From NCBI GenBank assembly GCA_965153355.1, contig OZ231127.1, positions 91,946,001 through 92,010,000 of the forward strand: a DNA stretch of 64,000 nt, written 5' to 3'. Below, in pieces: positions 20,916-32,546 of this stretch. The notes beneath the pieces are model-generated. The model saw nothing but the letters and a program-made list of their open reading frames with translations, was not told the origin of the DNA and made no database searches. A program made the translations under genes and the position numbers. Source of the DNA: Flaccisagitta enflata (taxonomy: Eukaryota; Chaetognatha; Sagittoidea; Aphragmophora). The first letter of the stretch is position 1. The number at the start of each line of letters is the position of its first letter.

Positions 20916-23423
20916 CTATCCAAACAACGTTTAGTCGAATTATGGAGGTACAGTGCAGAATGAGCAAAAAACACAACTTTTTGCCTTGATTTTCGAAGAC
21001 CACATTGGGCATCAACATCAGACTGGGCCGTAGGACCCTTATGAAGGCAGATCGGCTACCAACAGCAGGGACTGGCTTCATTCATCATAACAACAAGATT
21101 TGTCAAGTTTCATGACCATATGATCGATTTTACTCATGGCCGCCACCCCCCCTAAAATCCCAGCATGAGGGTTGTTGTGGTAATAATTCCAACTTTGGGT
21201 TACTTTGGCCTCAAAATTGGGCCCCTTCGAATTTAAAATTTGACCTAAAATTCATGAGATTATAAAACTAGAGCTCAAGAGCTAACTAGTGCTGCAATCC
21301 GCATGTTTTTGTTTTAATTTGTTGAGATTTGAGAGCATTTCAAAGATGAAAGGGTATGAGGGTCAAATTGCATCCTATTTTCAGTGGCAATTTTTACATT
21401 TTTCACAGATTTGAACATATTTTGGCTTTTGATGGACCAATCTGCATAAAATTGGTGATGAAATTGATGAGTTTTTGCTGCTCTAGCTGATGGTAAAAAA
21501 ATTTTTGATCGATTTAGCCCTACATTTTTTTATTGTCTGTAGAAGCAGGTGTAAAAAAGTCAATTTTCTTGAAAATTGAGCAATTTTGGACAAAAGATTT
21601 GACCACTTCCATTTTTAATAAAGACTTAAAATCCATGAGCAAAATAAAGAGCTGCTCAAGAGCTAACTAGTGGTGCAATCGGCATGTCAATATGTTTTTG
21701 CATTTAGATTTTACAGAACTTCAAAGATCAAAGGGTATGTCAAAATGACCATTTATGGTCACTTTGGCCGTTTTGGACTCAATTTGGGTTCACTTTGCCG
21801 CAGGAATCGATAGAAAAATCTGTGAGATTATAAAACTAGAGCTCAAGAGCTAACCGGTGGTGCAATCCGTATGTTGCAATCATTTTTCGTTTAAGTTTGA
21901 GAGCATTTCAAAGATGGAAGGGTATGAGGGTTATTTTATTTTCCGGATAAACTTAGGGGTCAATTTGACAATTTTTACATTTTTTGATATATCTCGGCTT
22001 TGGATGGACAAATATGGATAAAATTGGCGACTAAATTGAGGATTTTTTGATGCTCTATCTGATTCTGGTAAAATTTTTGATCGATATGACCCTCAAAATG
22101 TTTTGGAGACTGTAGAAGCAGGTGCTAAATTGAGTATTTTTTTGCCCATTTGGTTACTTTTGTCACAAAATTTTGGTGCTTTCGAGCTAGAAAAGGACAA
22201 GAAATTCATGAGCAAATCAAACTAAGAGCTAACCAGTGGTGCAATTGGCATCTCGATATGTTGAAGCATATAGATTTATTAGAGCTTCAAGAACAGTGGG
22301 TATGATAAAATGAAAGTTTTGTTAATCTTTGTCATTTTGGGCTCATCTGTCCATTCACTTATTTATAGTCACTTTTCAAATAGGAAATGACTTTTTTATT
22401 TGATCCTAAAATTTGAAAAAATGGCACTAATTTTTTTCTTTTTTTTCAACTTTGAGAGCCTCTAAACACTTTTGGGCAACACATTGATCCAAACTTTTCC
22501 TACAATCATCTAGAGTATGAAAAACTCTTCATTTTGGTCACCAATTTTGTGACAATTGGTCCATCCAAAGCAAATTTACAAGGAGTAATGTGTGAACTGA
22601 CAAAATTACTGTGGCAAAATGTACCTCAAAATACATCATCTTCCCTTATCCTTAAAATGCTCTCTTTTGGTCATGGATTTTAGGTCAATTATTGAATTGG
22701 AAGTAGCCAAATTTGTTGTCCAAAATTGCCCAATTTACAAAAAAAAAAAACACTTTTTGCATCTGCTTCAATGGTCATTAAAAAAAATTGGGGGGCATAT
22801 CGATCAAAAAATCTTTTACCATCAGCTAGAGCAGCAAAAACTCTTCAATTTGATCACCAATTTCATGCAGATTGGTCCATCCAAAGCCAAAATATGTTCA
22901 AATCTGTGAAAAATGACAAAATTGCAACTGAAAAAAGGATGCAATTTGACCCTCATACCCTTTCATCTTTGAAATGCTCTCAAATCTCAACAAATTAAAA
23001 TAAAAACATGCAGATTGCACCACTAGTTAGCTCTTGAGCTCTAGTTTTATAATCTCATGGATTTTAGGTCAAAATTTAAATTCGAAGGGGCCTAATTTTG
23101 AGGCCAAAATGACCCAAAGTTGGAATTTTAACCACAACAACCCTCATGCTGAGATTTTAGGGGGGGTGGCGGCCATGAGTAAAATCGATCATATGCTCAT
23201 GAAACTTGGCAAATCTTGTTGTTATGATGAGTGAAGCCAGTCCCTGCTGTTGGTAGCCGATCTGCCTTCATAAGGGTCCTACGGCCCAGTCAACATCAGC
23301 TTGCTTTATGCCTCTGATGATGATGCCCAAAGTGGTCTTTGAAAATTAAGACAAATAGTTGTGTTTTTTGCTCATTCTGCACTGTACCTCCATTTAAAAT
23401 TCGATTAAACGTTGTTTGGATAG
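20916..23423. mobile_element. Long-inverted-repeat element (2.5 kb) with internal direct repeats
   Basis: CTATCCAAACAACGTTTA at the left end pairs with the right end near 23405-23423. The arms (about 20916-21650 and 22650-23423) are inverted copies, including GAAGGCAGATCGGCTACCAA and GGTACAGTGCAGAATGAGCA. Internally GAGCTAACTAGTGGTGCAAT-type motifs recur at about 21283, 21671, 21850 and 22227, so a unit of about 560 bp is duplicated in the left half. ACTCTCCTAGCT occurs at 20907-20918 and again near 23460; it could be a target duplication if the right boundary is further out. No transposase. Confidence 0.7.
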
Positions 23424-23429
23424 TTTTAC

Positions 23430-25499
23430 TACCGGTGCTTGCGATGACGATTCGTCGACTCTCCTAGCTTTTTTTGTCTCTCTATCATATGACGATAAGT
23501 GCCCCTATTTCCTATACGGAATACTCTGATCTTCAAATGAAATATATAATGGAGCCGTCAAACACAAATACTTGCGTCGATCGGCGCCTAGTTGATAATA
23601 CTTATCACCATCCAAATATTGGATTAGTCAATTCTATTTGAGCTCAATGTCAAGTCACGGGTTTCTGGAAAGAACACGACAGCAAGAAGCATTCACGTAA
23701 AAATGAACGAGTGAAGTTGATATTTGCCCGAAATAAGAACTTGGACGCATTTATGGAGGAATTCTGGTGAGCTCAGTATCTTACAGCTCAAATGCGGACA
23801 TGTTTCAGCATGCTAACCATAGTCAAATACGCATGCGGATGGGCAGAAGCATATTGTAGAAAGGGGTGGTTTGGGGATGCTGAAATTGAGATAGGACGGC
23901 TAACTTTTCAGGAAAAAAGTCTTTGGCTCACCATGATTTCGCATAAGACATGGATACCGAAAGCCGCCCAACATCTCATAAATGTGTTCAAGGGGACCTA
24001 AAATATCCCCCGGGGGTACGTCTGGCAATCTAGAGATGTTTACCGGATACATAGGGCAAAAATGTCAAAAAAACAATGAAAAATTCACAAAATCGGTAAA
24101 TTTGGTGTTGCAATTTTGGTGACGGCATGGGCCCTCAAACTGGTTTTCTTCCAAAGCATGTTTATTTTCATTATTCTTTTTGTTTGGATGCGCTATTCAC
24201 CAACCGAGGCGTATAGGTTGGGGCTGTTATGGACCAGAATTGACGCTTACTGACAGAATTTTGTTGTATCAGTTGAGATATGCGGTCACAAAGATAATTT
24301 GAATTTCAAAACAAGATGCACAAAAAACAAAGATTTAACTCGGTATGACAGCAAAAAGTTCCCTGGATGAGTGGGATTGATGCAGTAACACCTAGTGATA
24401 TCGATCCACCTGAAACAACGACCAGAATACCTTTAGCGTGATCGGATTGACGGAAATTTGTTGGAAAACGAGCGAGATTTAGATTCTTAGAAAAAAATAT
24501 TTTCGTTGGACGAAATTATATTACGGCTACAAAATCACATTTTTTGCATTTCCAAAAACATAGCCCCTTCCGCAATCGAATTTTTCCATTTTTCCATTTT
24601 TCCATTTTCTATGCAAAGATAAAATTTCGTCCAACCACTTGTCACACTCTAAAGTCAACAATTTTGCAGTACGAGTTTCTTCTACGGAATGACCAGGAAT
24701 ACATGGAGGCAGTTTCACCTATAAACTGGGCCGACCAAAATCAAGTGACTGATTGAGTTAACATTTATAAAGACAATATAATTTAATGATAGTTGCATCT
24801 ATCAGCTTGAACTTTTGGTTCCAGGTTCAGAATTTCATACTCTTTTAATTCATACTGAAAAAATCACTTAAAGTCTTAAACTGTGTTTAATTATATGAAT
24901 TTTTATGCAAAACAGTGTGACATAAGTGTGACAAGGTGTTAACTCGATAGGACATTTCTTTAAAAAATCAATATCTCTGGCTAGAACTGACATGAAGGTC
25001 TGAAATTTGGCATGTAACCTGGGTAATATCTTTACTAAATAGGAGGGAAAAATGAATTTTCCATCACACTTAGAAGTATGTTGTTTTATGTATAGCATAT
25101 TACTATATCAAAATTGAATATTCTATAATTTTTGATAAACCAACTATGAGTGAACTTTTTCCATAGTAAATGACCACCGATCACCATGAAATTTTTGGTG
25201 TTTCTTTAGGGATAGCAATGGTACAAAAATGACCCATGGTTGGATGGGCTTGACAATTCCTTGGTGTCTTTATCATAGTAGATATAAAGTGTGACACAAG
25301 TGCGACAGGGAAAATATGCTTCTTTGGCTCTACTTTTGGCCACTTAACCTATCAAAATCTTGATTATGAAGCATGTATGTTGGACACTTGGTTCCAGGAG
25401 ATGTCTCAGAATAGCTATCATCAACAATAAAATAATTGATGGGAGGAAACTGTGTTTTTCTGCCTTCCAAATCATGTTTTTCAGCTGGCCCACTTTATA
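23430..25499. other. Intergenic, no gene recognised
   Basis: A/T-rich sequence with one modest frame (23792-24001, 69 codons, Cys/Trp containing) that matches no family I know. GTGTGACATAAGTGTGACAA (about 24914) recurs in weaker form at about 25290. Nothing else supported. Confidence 0.4.
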
Positions 25500-26266
25500 C
25501 AGTATGATTTTTCTGAACTGTAACATAAGATGATAACATAGCACAATAAGTAGAAGAGCTAGCTATAATCTGAAAAAAAACACTTGGAAGATATGAGTTT
25601 GCAGATTTTTGATGGTAAATCCCAAGGACTTTTTCTGTTTTTTTGATCTGATTAACGCATGTGAATGAAAGGGCAGATTCTGCTAAAAAAGGTTGTTTCA
25701 TTGTGATTGTCTTTCTGTAAATCGCTTCCATTTCTGAACGGTTTGAGCTACGGATCCCAGATTGGTCTCAAATGAAAGATATTTTGATGTAGTTTTAGGA
25801 GGAAAACAAAGACAGCAATATTTTCAAATAGTTATCTCGCCAAACATAAACGATTTTGTTGTTTCAGGAAAAATTGTTTGCAGAATTGACTTTCAGTTAA
25901 CCAAATGCATTCAAAACTCAAAAAAAGTCTGTCTGTTGAGTTTTTCCCAAAAAGTACTTCAAAATAGCTTTCATTTGGGACCAATCTGGCATCTGTAGCT
26001 CAAACCGTTTGGAAATGAGAGCAATTTAAAGAGAAATAGTTCAGCCAATATTTCATCAATCTTTTCCATTTTTCCACATTTCTAAATTTCTATCCCAAAT
26101 AACAAAGTAAGATAGATATCAATTTTCTTTCAAAAAATCCCTTAGAATCTTTTAGCAAATAACTGCAAACTCTCATCTTCTAAGAGCTTCTTTCAGAATT
26201 TGGCTAGCTCCTCTAGTTTTTGCATAATGTTCTCATCTTATGTTACATTTGAAAAAAATCATACTG
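25500..26266. mobile_element. CAGTATGATT MITE, copy 2 (767 bp)
   Basis: Nearly identical to the copy at 18119-18886. I see only an A-run length change (9 versus 8), TTG/TTT near 25630, and CCATTT/CCGTTT near 26005. TA precedes the left end; CA follows the right end. The high identity implies recent copying or gene conversion. Confidence 0.85.
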
Positions 26267-26317
26267 CAGGAGAAATTGCCTGGATAGAAAGTCAAGTGGA
26301 AGGAAAAGACCGAGGAG

Positions 26318-26531
26318 AAAAAGAAGAAGAAGAAGACGAAGAAGAAGAAGAAGAAGAAGAAGAAGGAGAAGAAGAAGAAGAAGAAGAAGAAGAAGAAGAA
26401 GAAGAAGAAGAAGAAGAAGAAGAAGAAGAAGAAGAAGAAGAAGAAGAAGAAGAAGAAGAAAGAAAAGAAAACAAAAAGCAAAGAGCGAATAGTAAAGAAA
26501 AAGATGAAGATGAAAAGGAGATGAACAAAAA

Positions 26532-26566
<35 letters not shown>

Positions 26567-26635
26567 AGAAGAAGAAGAAGAAGAAGAAGAAGAAGAAGAA
26601 GAAGAAGAAGAAGAAGAAGAAGAAGAAGAAGGAGG
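26318..26635 (+). repeat. (GAA)n/(AAG)n purine microsatellites
   Basis: Two trinucleotide arrays, 26318-26460 and 26527-26632. Poly-Glu and poly-Lys translations are artefacts. Confidence 0.95.
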
Positions 26636-26693
26636 AGGAATTGAGGATAACGTAAGAATACAGGAAGAATAAGGTCGTACACCCCCCCACTAG

Positions 26694-26766
26694 TGCGACA
26701 CAGGCAGTGGCACTGGTAGTGCCCTCCCGTCGGGAAGGCACTTCCAGTGCCACTGCCTGTGCCGCA
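26694..26766. other. Near-perfect 30-bp-arm hairpin
   Basis: The arms 26694-26723 and 26737-26766 are reverse complements with two mismatches (core CAGGCAGTGGCACTGG). The 13-base loop CTCCCGTCGGGAA can itself form a 5-bp stem. It is followed by GGGCAGGAGTGGAAAAACTT, which resembles the interior of the short dispersed repeat family. Confidence 0.85.
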
Positions 26767-27050
26767 TTGGGCAGGAGTGGAAAAACTTGAAGAACAACTG
26801 AGTGACAGATGGACTGACCGACCAACCAACCAACCAACCAGCATGGCGTGTCTGCGGCTAAAAAAAATGAGAGGTAGAGGAAGATGACGAGTACATTTGA
26901 ATCCCACGAAAATGCGTTTTTCGCGCGTGACGAACAGACGGACAAACGGAAGTACAGAAGGATGGACGGAAGGACGGAAGGATGAACGGAAGAAGGGACG
27001 GATAAACGCCTCTGATAGAGTTGCGTGTCTGCAACTGAATATACAACTTA
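26767..27050 (+). mobile_element. Diverged short dispersed repeat fragments
   Basis: 26767-26865: GGGCAGGAGTGGAAAAACTT, GACTGACCGACCAACC tract, GTCTGCGGCTAAAAAA end. 26935-27045: a GGACGGAAGGACGG tract and GATAGAGTTGCGTGTCTGCA end. Same architecture as the main family with a GTTGCGTGTCTGCAAC-type terminus. Confidence 0.55.
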
Positions 27051-27119
27051 TGGCATTAAGACGGTGCGAATGCAAAAGCGGGATTTTCGATGTCAGCAAA
27101 ATCATAACAAATAGATAGA

Positions 27120-27520
27120 AAAATATCATTTTTCAGCTTTTTTCCAGCTATTTATCGATACTTTTATTGAACGTTTCTTTTAAAGATATGTAAATCATAT
27201 AAAATATGCTATGTGTAAATATTTCATCTATTTCACTTTCAATCTCTATACTTTACAAGCTTTAAAGATAAAAAAAACCTTTGTACTAATGATTATTAAT
27301 CTTTAAGTTAATTTTTTTTATAATTCATCAACAAATCATAATTTTGCATTCAGATTTTCCCAAATGACATAGTTAAAGTACTAATATAGAATAGTTTTTT
27401 TAGTTTTGATAAAAAACATTTGTCATTTTAAACCTTCAGTGAGCCTTTAGATTCTGCCATCACATGCAAGCCGTCCAAGGTAATTCTAGTTGATAAGTGG
27501 TGTTGTATGGGAGGCATTTG
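27120..27520. other. AT-rich intergenic, no gene seen
   Basis: Low-GC sequence with no recognised feature. Confidence 0.4.
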
Positions 27521-27524
27521 TATA

Positions 27525-27955
27525 TGACCTATGCTTTCATACATATGAGGAATTTTCTCCTCCTTTGAGCAATAGGGATTTGGGCCCTTGGGCTGGGATC
27601 TAGGCCTTAGGGCTGGGATCTGGGCCTCAAAGCTGAAATTTGAGCCACGAGTATAGGATTTTTGCCTCGAGGATGGAATTTAAGCTTTGAGGCTGGGATT
27701 TGAACCTCGAGACTGGGATTTGGGCCTATAGACCGGAATTTAGGCCTTGGGGTTGGGCTTAGAGCTTAGAGCCAGAGCTGAGTTTTGAGCATCAAGTGTG
27801 GGATGTTGGCTTTGAGGCTGGGATTTAGGCTTGGAGACTGGGCTTTGGTCCTCTAAGCTAGCATTTGAGTCGGGGGAGGCAGGGCGGAGAAAAAGAGGAA
27901 ATATGTGTGAAAGCATAGGTCATCGATCCCTTCGGGACCGCTGCCCAAAAGGATA
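27525..27955 (+). mobile_element. Module repeat copy 4: type II pair with GGCTGGGATTTGGGCCT minisatellite
   Basis: Left inverted repeat GACCTATGCTTTCATACATA with TTTTCTCCTCC; right partner GGAGAAAAAGAGG with GTGTGAAAGCATAGGTCATC, then CCTTCGGGACCGCTGCCC. Between are about 13 units of GAGGCTGGGATTTGGGCCT (27590-27870). Confidence 0.8.
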
Positions 27956-28105
27956 ACCAAGCATTTGGACAGGAGCAGTGATGCCAAAACCGCCCAACGC
28001 CGAAAAAGCTAAGCGTTATGGACCATCCAATCTACCATCCGACCATCCGACCATCCGACTAACATAGCGAGTTAGCGAGTCTCGTGCACTTGGCTATAAG
28101 ATTAG
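27956..28105 (+). mobile_element. Dispersed repeat terminal part joined to module copy 4
   Basis: Continues directly from the GCTGCCCAAAAGG module: CATTTGGACAGGAGCAGTGA, GCCGAAAAAGCTAAGCGTTA, a CATCCGACCATCCGACC tract and an end TCTCGTGCACTTGGCTATAA. In reverse it matches the composite copy at 39645-40075, so module and ends form one element. Confidence 0.7.
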
Positions 28106-28330
28106 ATAAGTATGTTATGGATCAACCAACAAACTGAAGAATGGGGGCATCAACCGATTGAGCTTTGCAGTAAAGTGTGTCGTGAATATAACAAAAAAAT
28201 TATTATATCGGACCAATTAATCCAAATTGCGTGTCAGACGCACTCGTAAGGCAAATCCCAATTAGTCGTGTATTACCTCAGACCTGAACATACAAAAAAA
28301 CAAACAAAAACAAAAACAAAGACAAAAACA

Positions 28331-28443
28331 AAAACTAAAACTAAAACTTAAACTAAAACTAAAACTAAAACTAAAACTAAAACTAAAACTAAAACTAAAA
28401 CTAAAACTAAAACTAAAACTAAAACTAAAACTAAAACTAAAAC
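28331..28443 (+). repeat. (AAAACT)n microsatellite
   Basis: About 17 hexanucleotide units just upstream of the XK-like gene start; could lie in its 5' untranslated or promoter region. Confidence 0.95.
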
Positions 28444-28495
28444 AAAAACAAAAACAGCAAGAAACAAAAAATAACAAATTGAATCGTTAGTCAAG

Positions 28496-29085
<590 letters not shown>

Positions 29086-29364
29086 GTTTGAAATTTCAAA
29101 AATTTTCTTTTCTTCTAGTCGCTGGCTAAGGGACTCTAGATAAGAGGTTGTTTCCGTAGGTAGGTAGATAGGTATGTAGGCAGGTATGTTGGTAACACAA
29201 AATTTTAGATGACGCGGATTTTCACATAATGTTACCATATTCATGGATGATACAATAAACTTAACTGAGGTCAATAACATCTGAAGCATCTGCAGCTGTT
29301 TTGGTTTTGATGGGAATGATAATGTATGTCACCAATTAAATGAGACCCTAATATTTTTTTCCAG
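29086..29364 (+). other. Intron of the XK-like gene (279 bp)
   Basis: Starts GTTTGAAATT, ends TTTTTTTTCCAG with a good polypyrimidine tract. Contains TAGGTAGGTAGATAGG repeats and GTTGGTAACACAAAATTTTA, a segment found again in diverged form at about 31460. Removing the intron joins phase 2 ends into a continuous 555-residue frame. Confidence 0.65.
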
Positions 29365-30442
29365 ATTAAATGTGGTCATTTCGTGGCTGAAAATGTGCGA
29401 AGTCGTGTTGGAATCCATTCCTCAGTTGGCAACGCAGTGGTGGGCTGTTTTTATATCAGATTTTTCGAATCTTGAATTTAGCATGGGCCCTCTCCAATAT
29501 CTGTCCATATCTACATCAACGATTGCGATCGTTTTCTCGATTATGAGTTACATCAGTCAAAATCGGCGCCAGCAGTGGATCAAACCCGGATTTCCACCAG
29601 CGGCGTCTCTTCTGCCATTGGGTTGCCTCACTCTGGCAGCCGTTCTCTCTGGAACTGTTTCATTAAGGTTTAATTGTCTTTTTTCCCGCCTTAGTGATAT
29701 TTTCTTCATCCTTAATGCGGGTTCAACGTTGTTTACCATCTTCGCTATTCTCATGCCTTGCCATAGTGCATGTTGTAATGGCCGATGTTGTAAAGTCATT
29801 CGCACTTTAGTTCATATTTGCCTTAGTGCTATCTTACCTCCATATTTTTGTTACCGTCTCGCAGCTGAATATACAATTACTGTCAGAATTTTGGACAATT
29901 TGGACATTGTTCCCCTGTTTGTATTCGTTATGATCTGCCTATTCATCAATTTTCTCCTCGGAACCATTGTATTCTCTGGCCTCAACTACGCCAAGTTGAT
30001 TTCCCCGATTATTTTCGCTTTCGTTTCACTGGTGAGAAAAGTAGTCAACTGCTGTTGCTGTTTTTGTGAAGAATGGCAAAATGCCATCAATGAGATTCTC
30101 GATGATGTAGTGAAAGTTGAGGAGGAGGTGCAGGAGCAGGATTTGGGTGGAAAGGAGCCGGAGCAGGATTTAGATGAAGAGCAGAGGCTGGATTTTGGTG
30201 GACAGGAGCAGGAGCAGGATTTGGGTAAAGAGGAGCAGAGGCTGGATTTGGTTGGAGAGGAGCAGAGGATGGATTCGGGTGAAGAGGAGCCGGAGCAGGA
30301 TTTAGATGAAGAGGAGAGGCTGGATTTGGGTGTAAAGGAGCAGGAGCAGGATTTAGGTGAAGAGGAGCAGAGGCTGGATTTGGGTGAAAAAAAGCAGAGG
30401 CCGGATTTTTTGATGCATCCTTTGGAAACGTCAGCAAGGTAA
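29365..30442 (+). CDS. XK-related membrane protein, exon 2
   Basis: Begins after CCAG; the XK-family signature KMCEVVLESIPQLATQWW (compare K-x-x-E-x-x-L-E-x-x-P-Q-L) lies at the start. About six further hydrophobic segments follow, for example YLSISTSTIAIVFSIMSY, DIFFILNAGSTLFTIFAI and VPLFVFVMICLFINFLLG, in line with the roughly ten-span XK fold. The last ~100 residues are acidic repeats of EEQRLDLG and EQEQDLG type, from a tandem DNA repeat (30115-30415). TAA at 30440-30442 ends it, but AG|GTAAAT at 30438/30439 is also a strong donor, so a further exon is possible. Two exons total 1668 bp. Confidence 0.75.
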
Positions 30443-30547
30443 ATCGTTGAGAAAAAGTTCATTAATGTTACCAGATAGCATAATTACACTACTTTAGTAA
30501 ACAGCAGTTATTGCTTCTCTCTTTCTTAGATCTTAGAGAAAAAAATC

Positions 30548-31012
30548 ATGATTGGCGTTTTCACAATCATTCATATTGGATGTCATCAAACACAAATGAC
30601 AAAAATACTTTTACATCCTGCTACAGCAGATCCAAGAGTAATAGAAATCCGCTTAAAACGGACATTAAAAATTTATCCATTCATACAAATTTCTTTTGAT
30701 TTCTGTATTGGCAATAATGGGAATCCGGAAATCATGGGAATTGTCAGTCGCTTGAAATCCGTTGAAGCGGGATCTAACTGTACTTCGCCAATGTTGATTT
30801 TTCTTTTAAGGTGTACCGTGGGTGGCATGCCACATATAGACAACTTTTCGTGGACAAAAACTTTTTGTGGACGAAAAGATTTTGTCATTAAAAGTCTTCA
30901 GTCCAATCTTAGTGCAGCTTCTCTCCTGTTTGTATTTGTTCTCATGTTGCCTTGGTTTACAACACAACGCAATCTAGTTTTAGAGTACGGCGTAACATTG
31001 TGTACAGAGTAA
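30548..31012 (+). other. Unassigned 154-codon open frame downstream of the XK-like gene
   Basis: A frame with normal-looking composition (IYPFIQISFDFCIGNNG, LSAASLLFVFVLMLPWF) follows the XK-like gene by about 100 bp. I could not join it in phase to the donor at 30438 using the AGs upstream. It contains CTTTTCGTGGACAAAAAC, part of a repeated motif also near 32150. It may be a terminal exon, a separate gene piece or chance. Confidence 0.25.
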
Positions 31013-31218
31013 CTATTACAGTGCCGTCTATGTGACAATGCAACACCCATGAAGCTAGAATAGATGACAAAAATACTTTTTAGTGCGTCCTCGCACTTGG
31101 TCGGTCGGTCGGTTGGTTGGTCGGTCGGTCAAGCAAACGTTTGAAATGTGCAAAACGGCTGATTTTGACGTCTTTCTTCATTCCTATCATCTCTCATGCA
31201 ATACCGCAATCATTTTCG

Positions 31219-31330
31219 TTCTGTTATTCATTCATTCATTCATTCATTCATTCATTCATTCATTCATTCATTCATTCATTCATTCATTCATTCATTATTT
31301 ATTTATTCATTCATTCATTCATTCATTCAA
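31219..31330 (+). repeat. (ATTC)n microsatellite
   Basis: About 25 tetranucleotide units; HSFIHSFI frames are artefacts. Confidence 0.95.
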
Positions 31331-31548
31331 AACGTTCATTCACAAATTCTTGATTAAGCGAGGCGCACCTATTGGCCATAACTTGGCCGTGTTATCTCAA
31401 TCAATTTTCAAACTGTCTTGTTTCATTCTTAATCTTAGTCGCTGGCTGTGTCCATAGGAAGGTTGGTAACACGAAATTTTCGATAACGCGAGATTGACTG
31501 AAATTCTGATCTAAGAGCGTTACACCTCATAGTCTATAACAGAAATAC

Positions 31549-31860
31549 GTGAGATTAAACCCCGAGCCAAACCCGAGCCAACGCCAAACAACCACCAGCA
31601 ACCCCAAGCAACCCCGAGAAACCCCGAGCAACCCTGAGCAACCCTGAGGGCGCTTGGGGTTGCTCGGGGTTTGCTTGGGATTGGCTCAGAATTGTCTCTA
31701 GTAAATAATTGAGGGGTTACTGTCAACCCCTAGCAAAACCCCTAGCAAACCCCAAGCAAACCCCGAGCAACCCCAAGCAAACCCCAAGCTTGGGTTGCTT
31801 GGGGTTTACTCGGGGTCCTACCCCTAGCAACCCCGAGTAACCCCCAGGGTTTAATCTCAC
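31549..31860. repeat. AACCCCGAGC/AACCCCAAGC inverted-repeat block
   Basis: Ends GTGAGATTAAAC (31549-31560) and GTTTAATCTCAC (31849-31860) are exact inverted repeats. Inside, C-rich decamers (CAACCCCGAG, CAACCCCAAG) run on the plus strand and switch to G-rich (GCTTGGGGTTGCTCGGGG) twice, near 31650 and 31790. Strong hairpin and G-quadruplex potential on both strands. Confidence 0.75.
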
Positions 31861-32289
31861 CCAAGATTACGGGGTGCGTTACGACCACATTTCAGCCCCG
31901 CCTACTCCAATACTGCCCCTGCCCACCCACATTGCTGCCAAGGCCCAAAAACCTGTGACTACTTATTGGCCGTGTATCCAGCCTTGTTGATACTCAACTT
32001 ACGGTCGTTAGTAATGCGAGTCAGTACTTCGCTAATTTTCTTCAATCTCAAATCTTACTCTCCGTAACAAAAGTTATGTTTGACATCAGTAATGATTATG
32101 TTTAGATCAAAAACGCTCAACGAATAATTGTCGCGAGTCGACTGAAATGTTTTGTGGACGAAAAGTTTTCGTCTACAAAAAGTTTTCTATATGTGACATG
32201 TCACCAACTGTGTAGGTATCATCATTTCCTAGATGGTACACCCCTATCTACTGTAAAGCTTCAAAGAATATAGCTCTACACTTTTCCTT

Positions 32290-32412
32290 GCTTTGTTATT
32301 ATTATTATGTCACTAATTGATCGAAGTCATTGTGTCACAATTAGATTAATGTCATTTTGTCCTTAATTGATCAATGTCATTGTGTCACTAATAGATTAAT
32401 GTCATTGTGGTT
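32290..32412 (+). repeat. ~31-bp tandem repeat (ATTGATCGATGTCATTGTGTC type)
   Basis: About four diverged units of TTAGATTAATGTCATTGTGT. Non-coding. Confidence 0.7.
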
Positions 32413-32546
32413 TGACTTCATCTTTGTTTCTTCAACTCAATCAACTCCAAACCAGTCAAAATCGGTTTGTCGGCCGCTTCAATAAGAGGGCCAACATGAA
32501 TTCATGAAAACATCGATTCGGATGCCTAATGACTATTACTTGTAAC

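Larger units (their letters stand above)
31083..31990 (-). mobile_element. Dispersed repeat copy split by other repeats
   Basis: 31083-31140 is the GTCGGTCGGTTGGTTGG end; 31910-31985 is the opposite end (CTGCCCACCCACATTGCTGC, GGCCGTGTATCCAGCCTTGT). Between lie a CATT array and the AACCCC inverted repeat, apparently inserted. Pairing of the two ends is inferred. Confidence 0.45.

Noticed and set aside
26200-27129. Glu/Lys-rich and Phe/Leu-rich frames
   Set aside because: GAA/AAG arrays read on either strand; part overlaps the MITE and the hairpin.
29986-30462. Reverse-strand Ser/Cys/Pro-rich frame
   Set aside because: Antisense shadow of the acidic repeats in XK-like exon 2.
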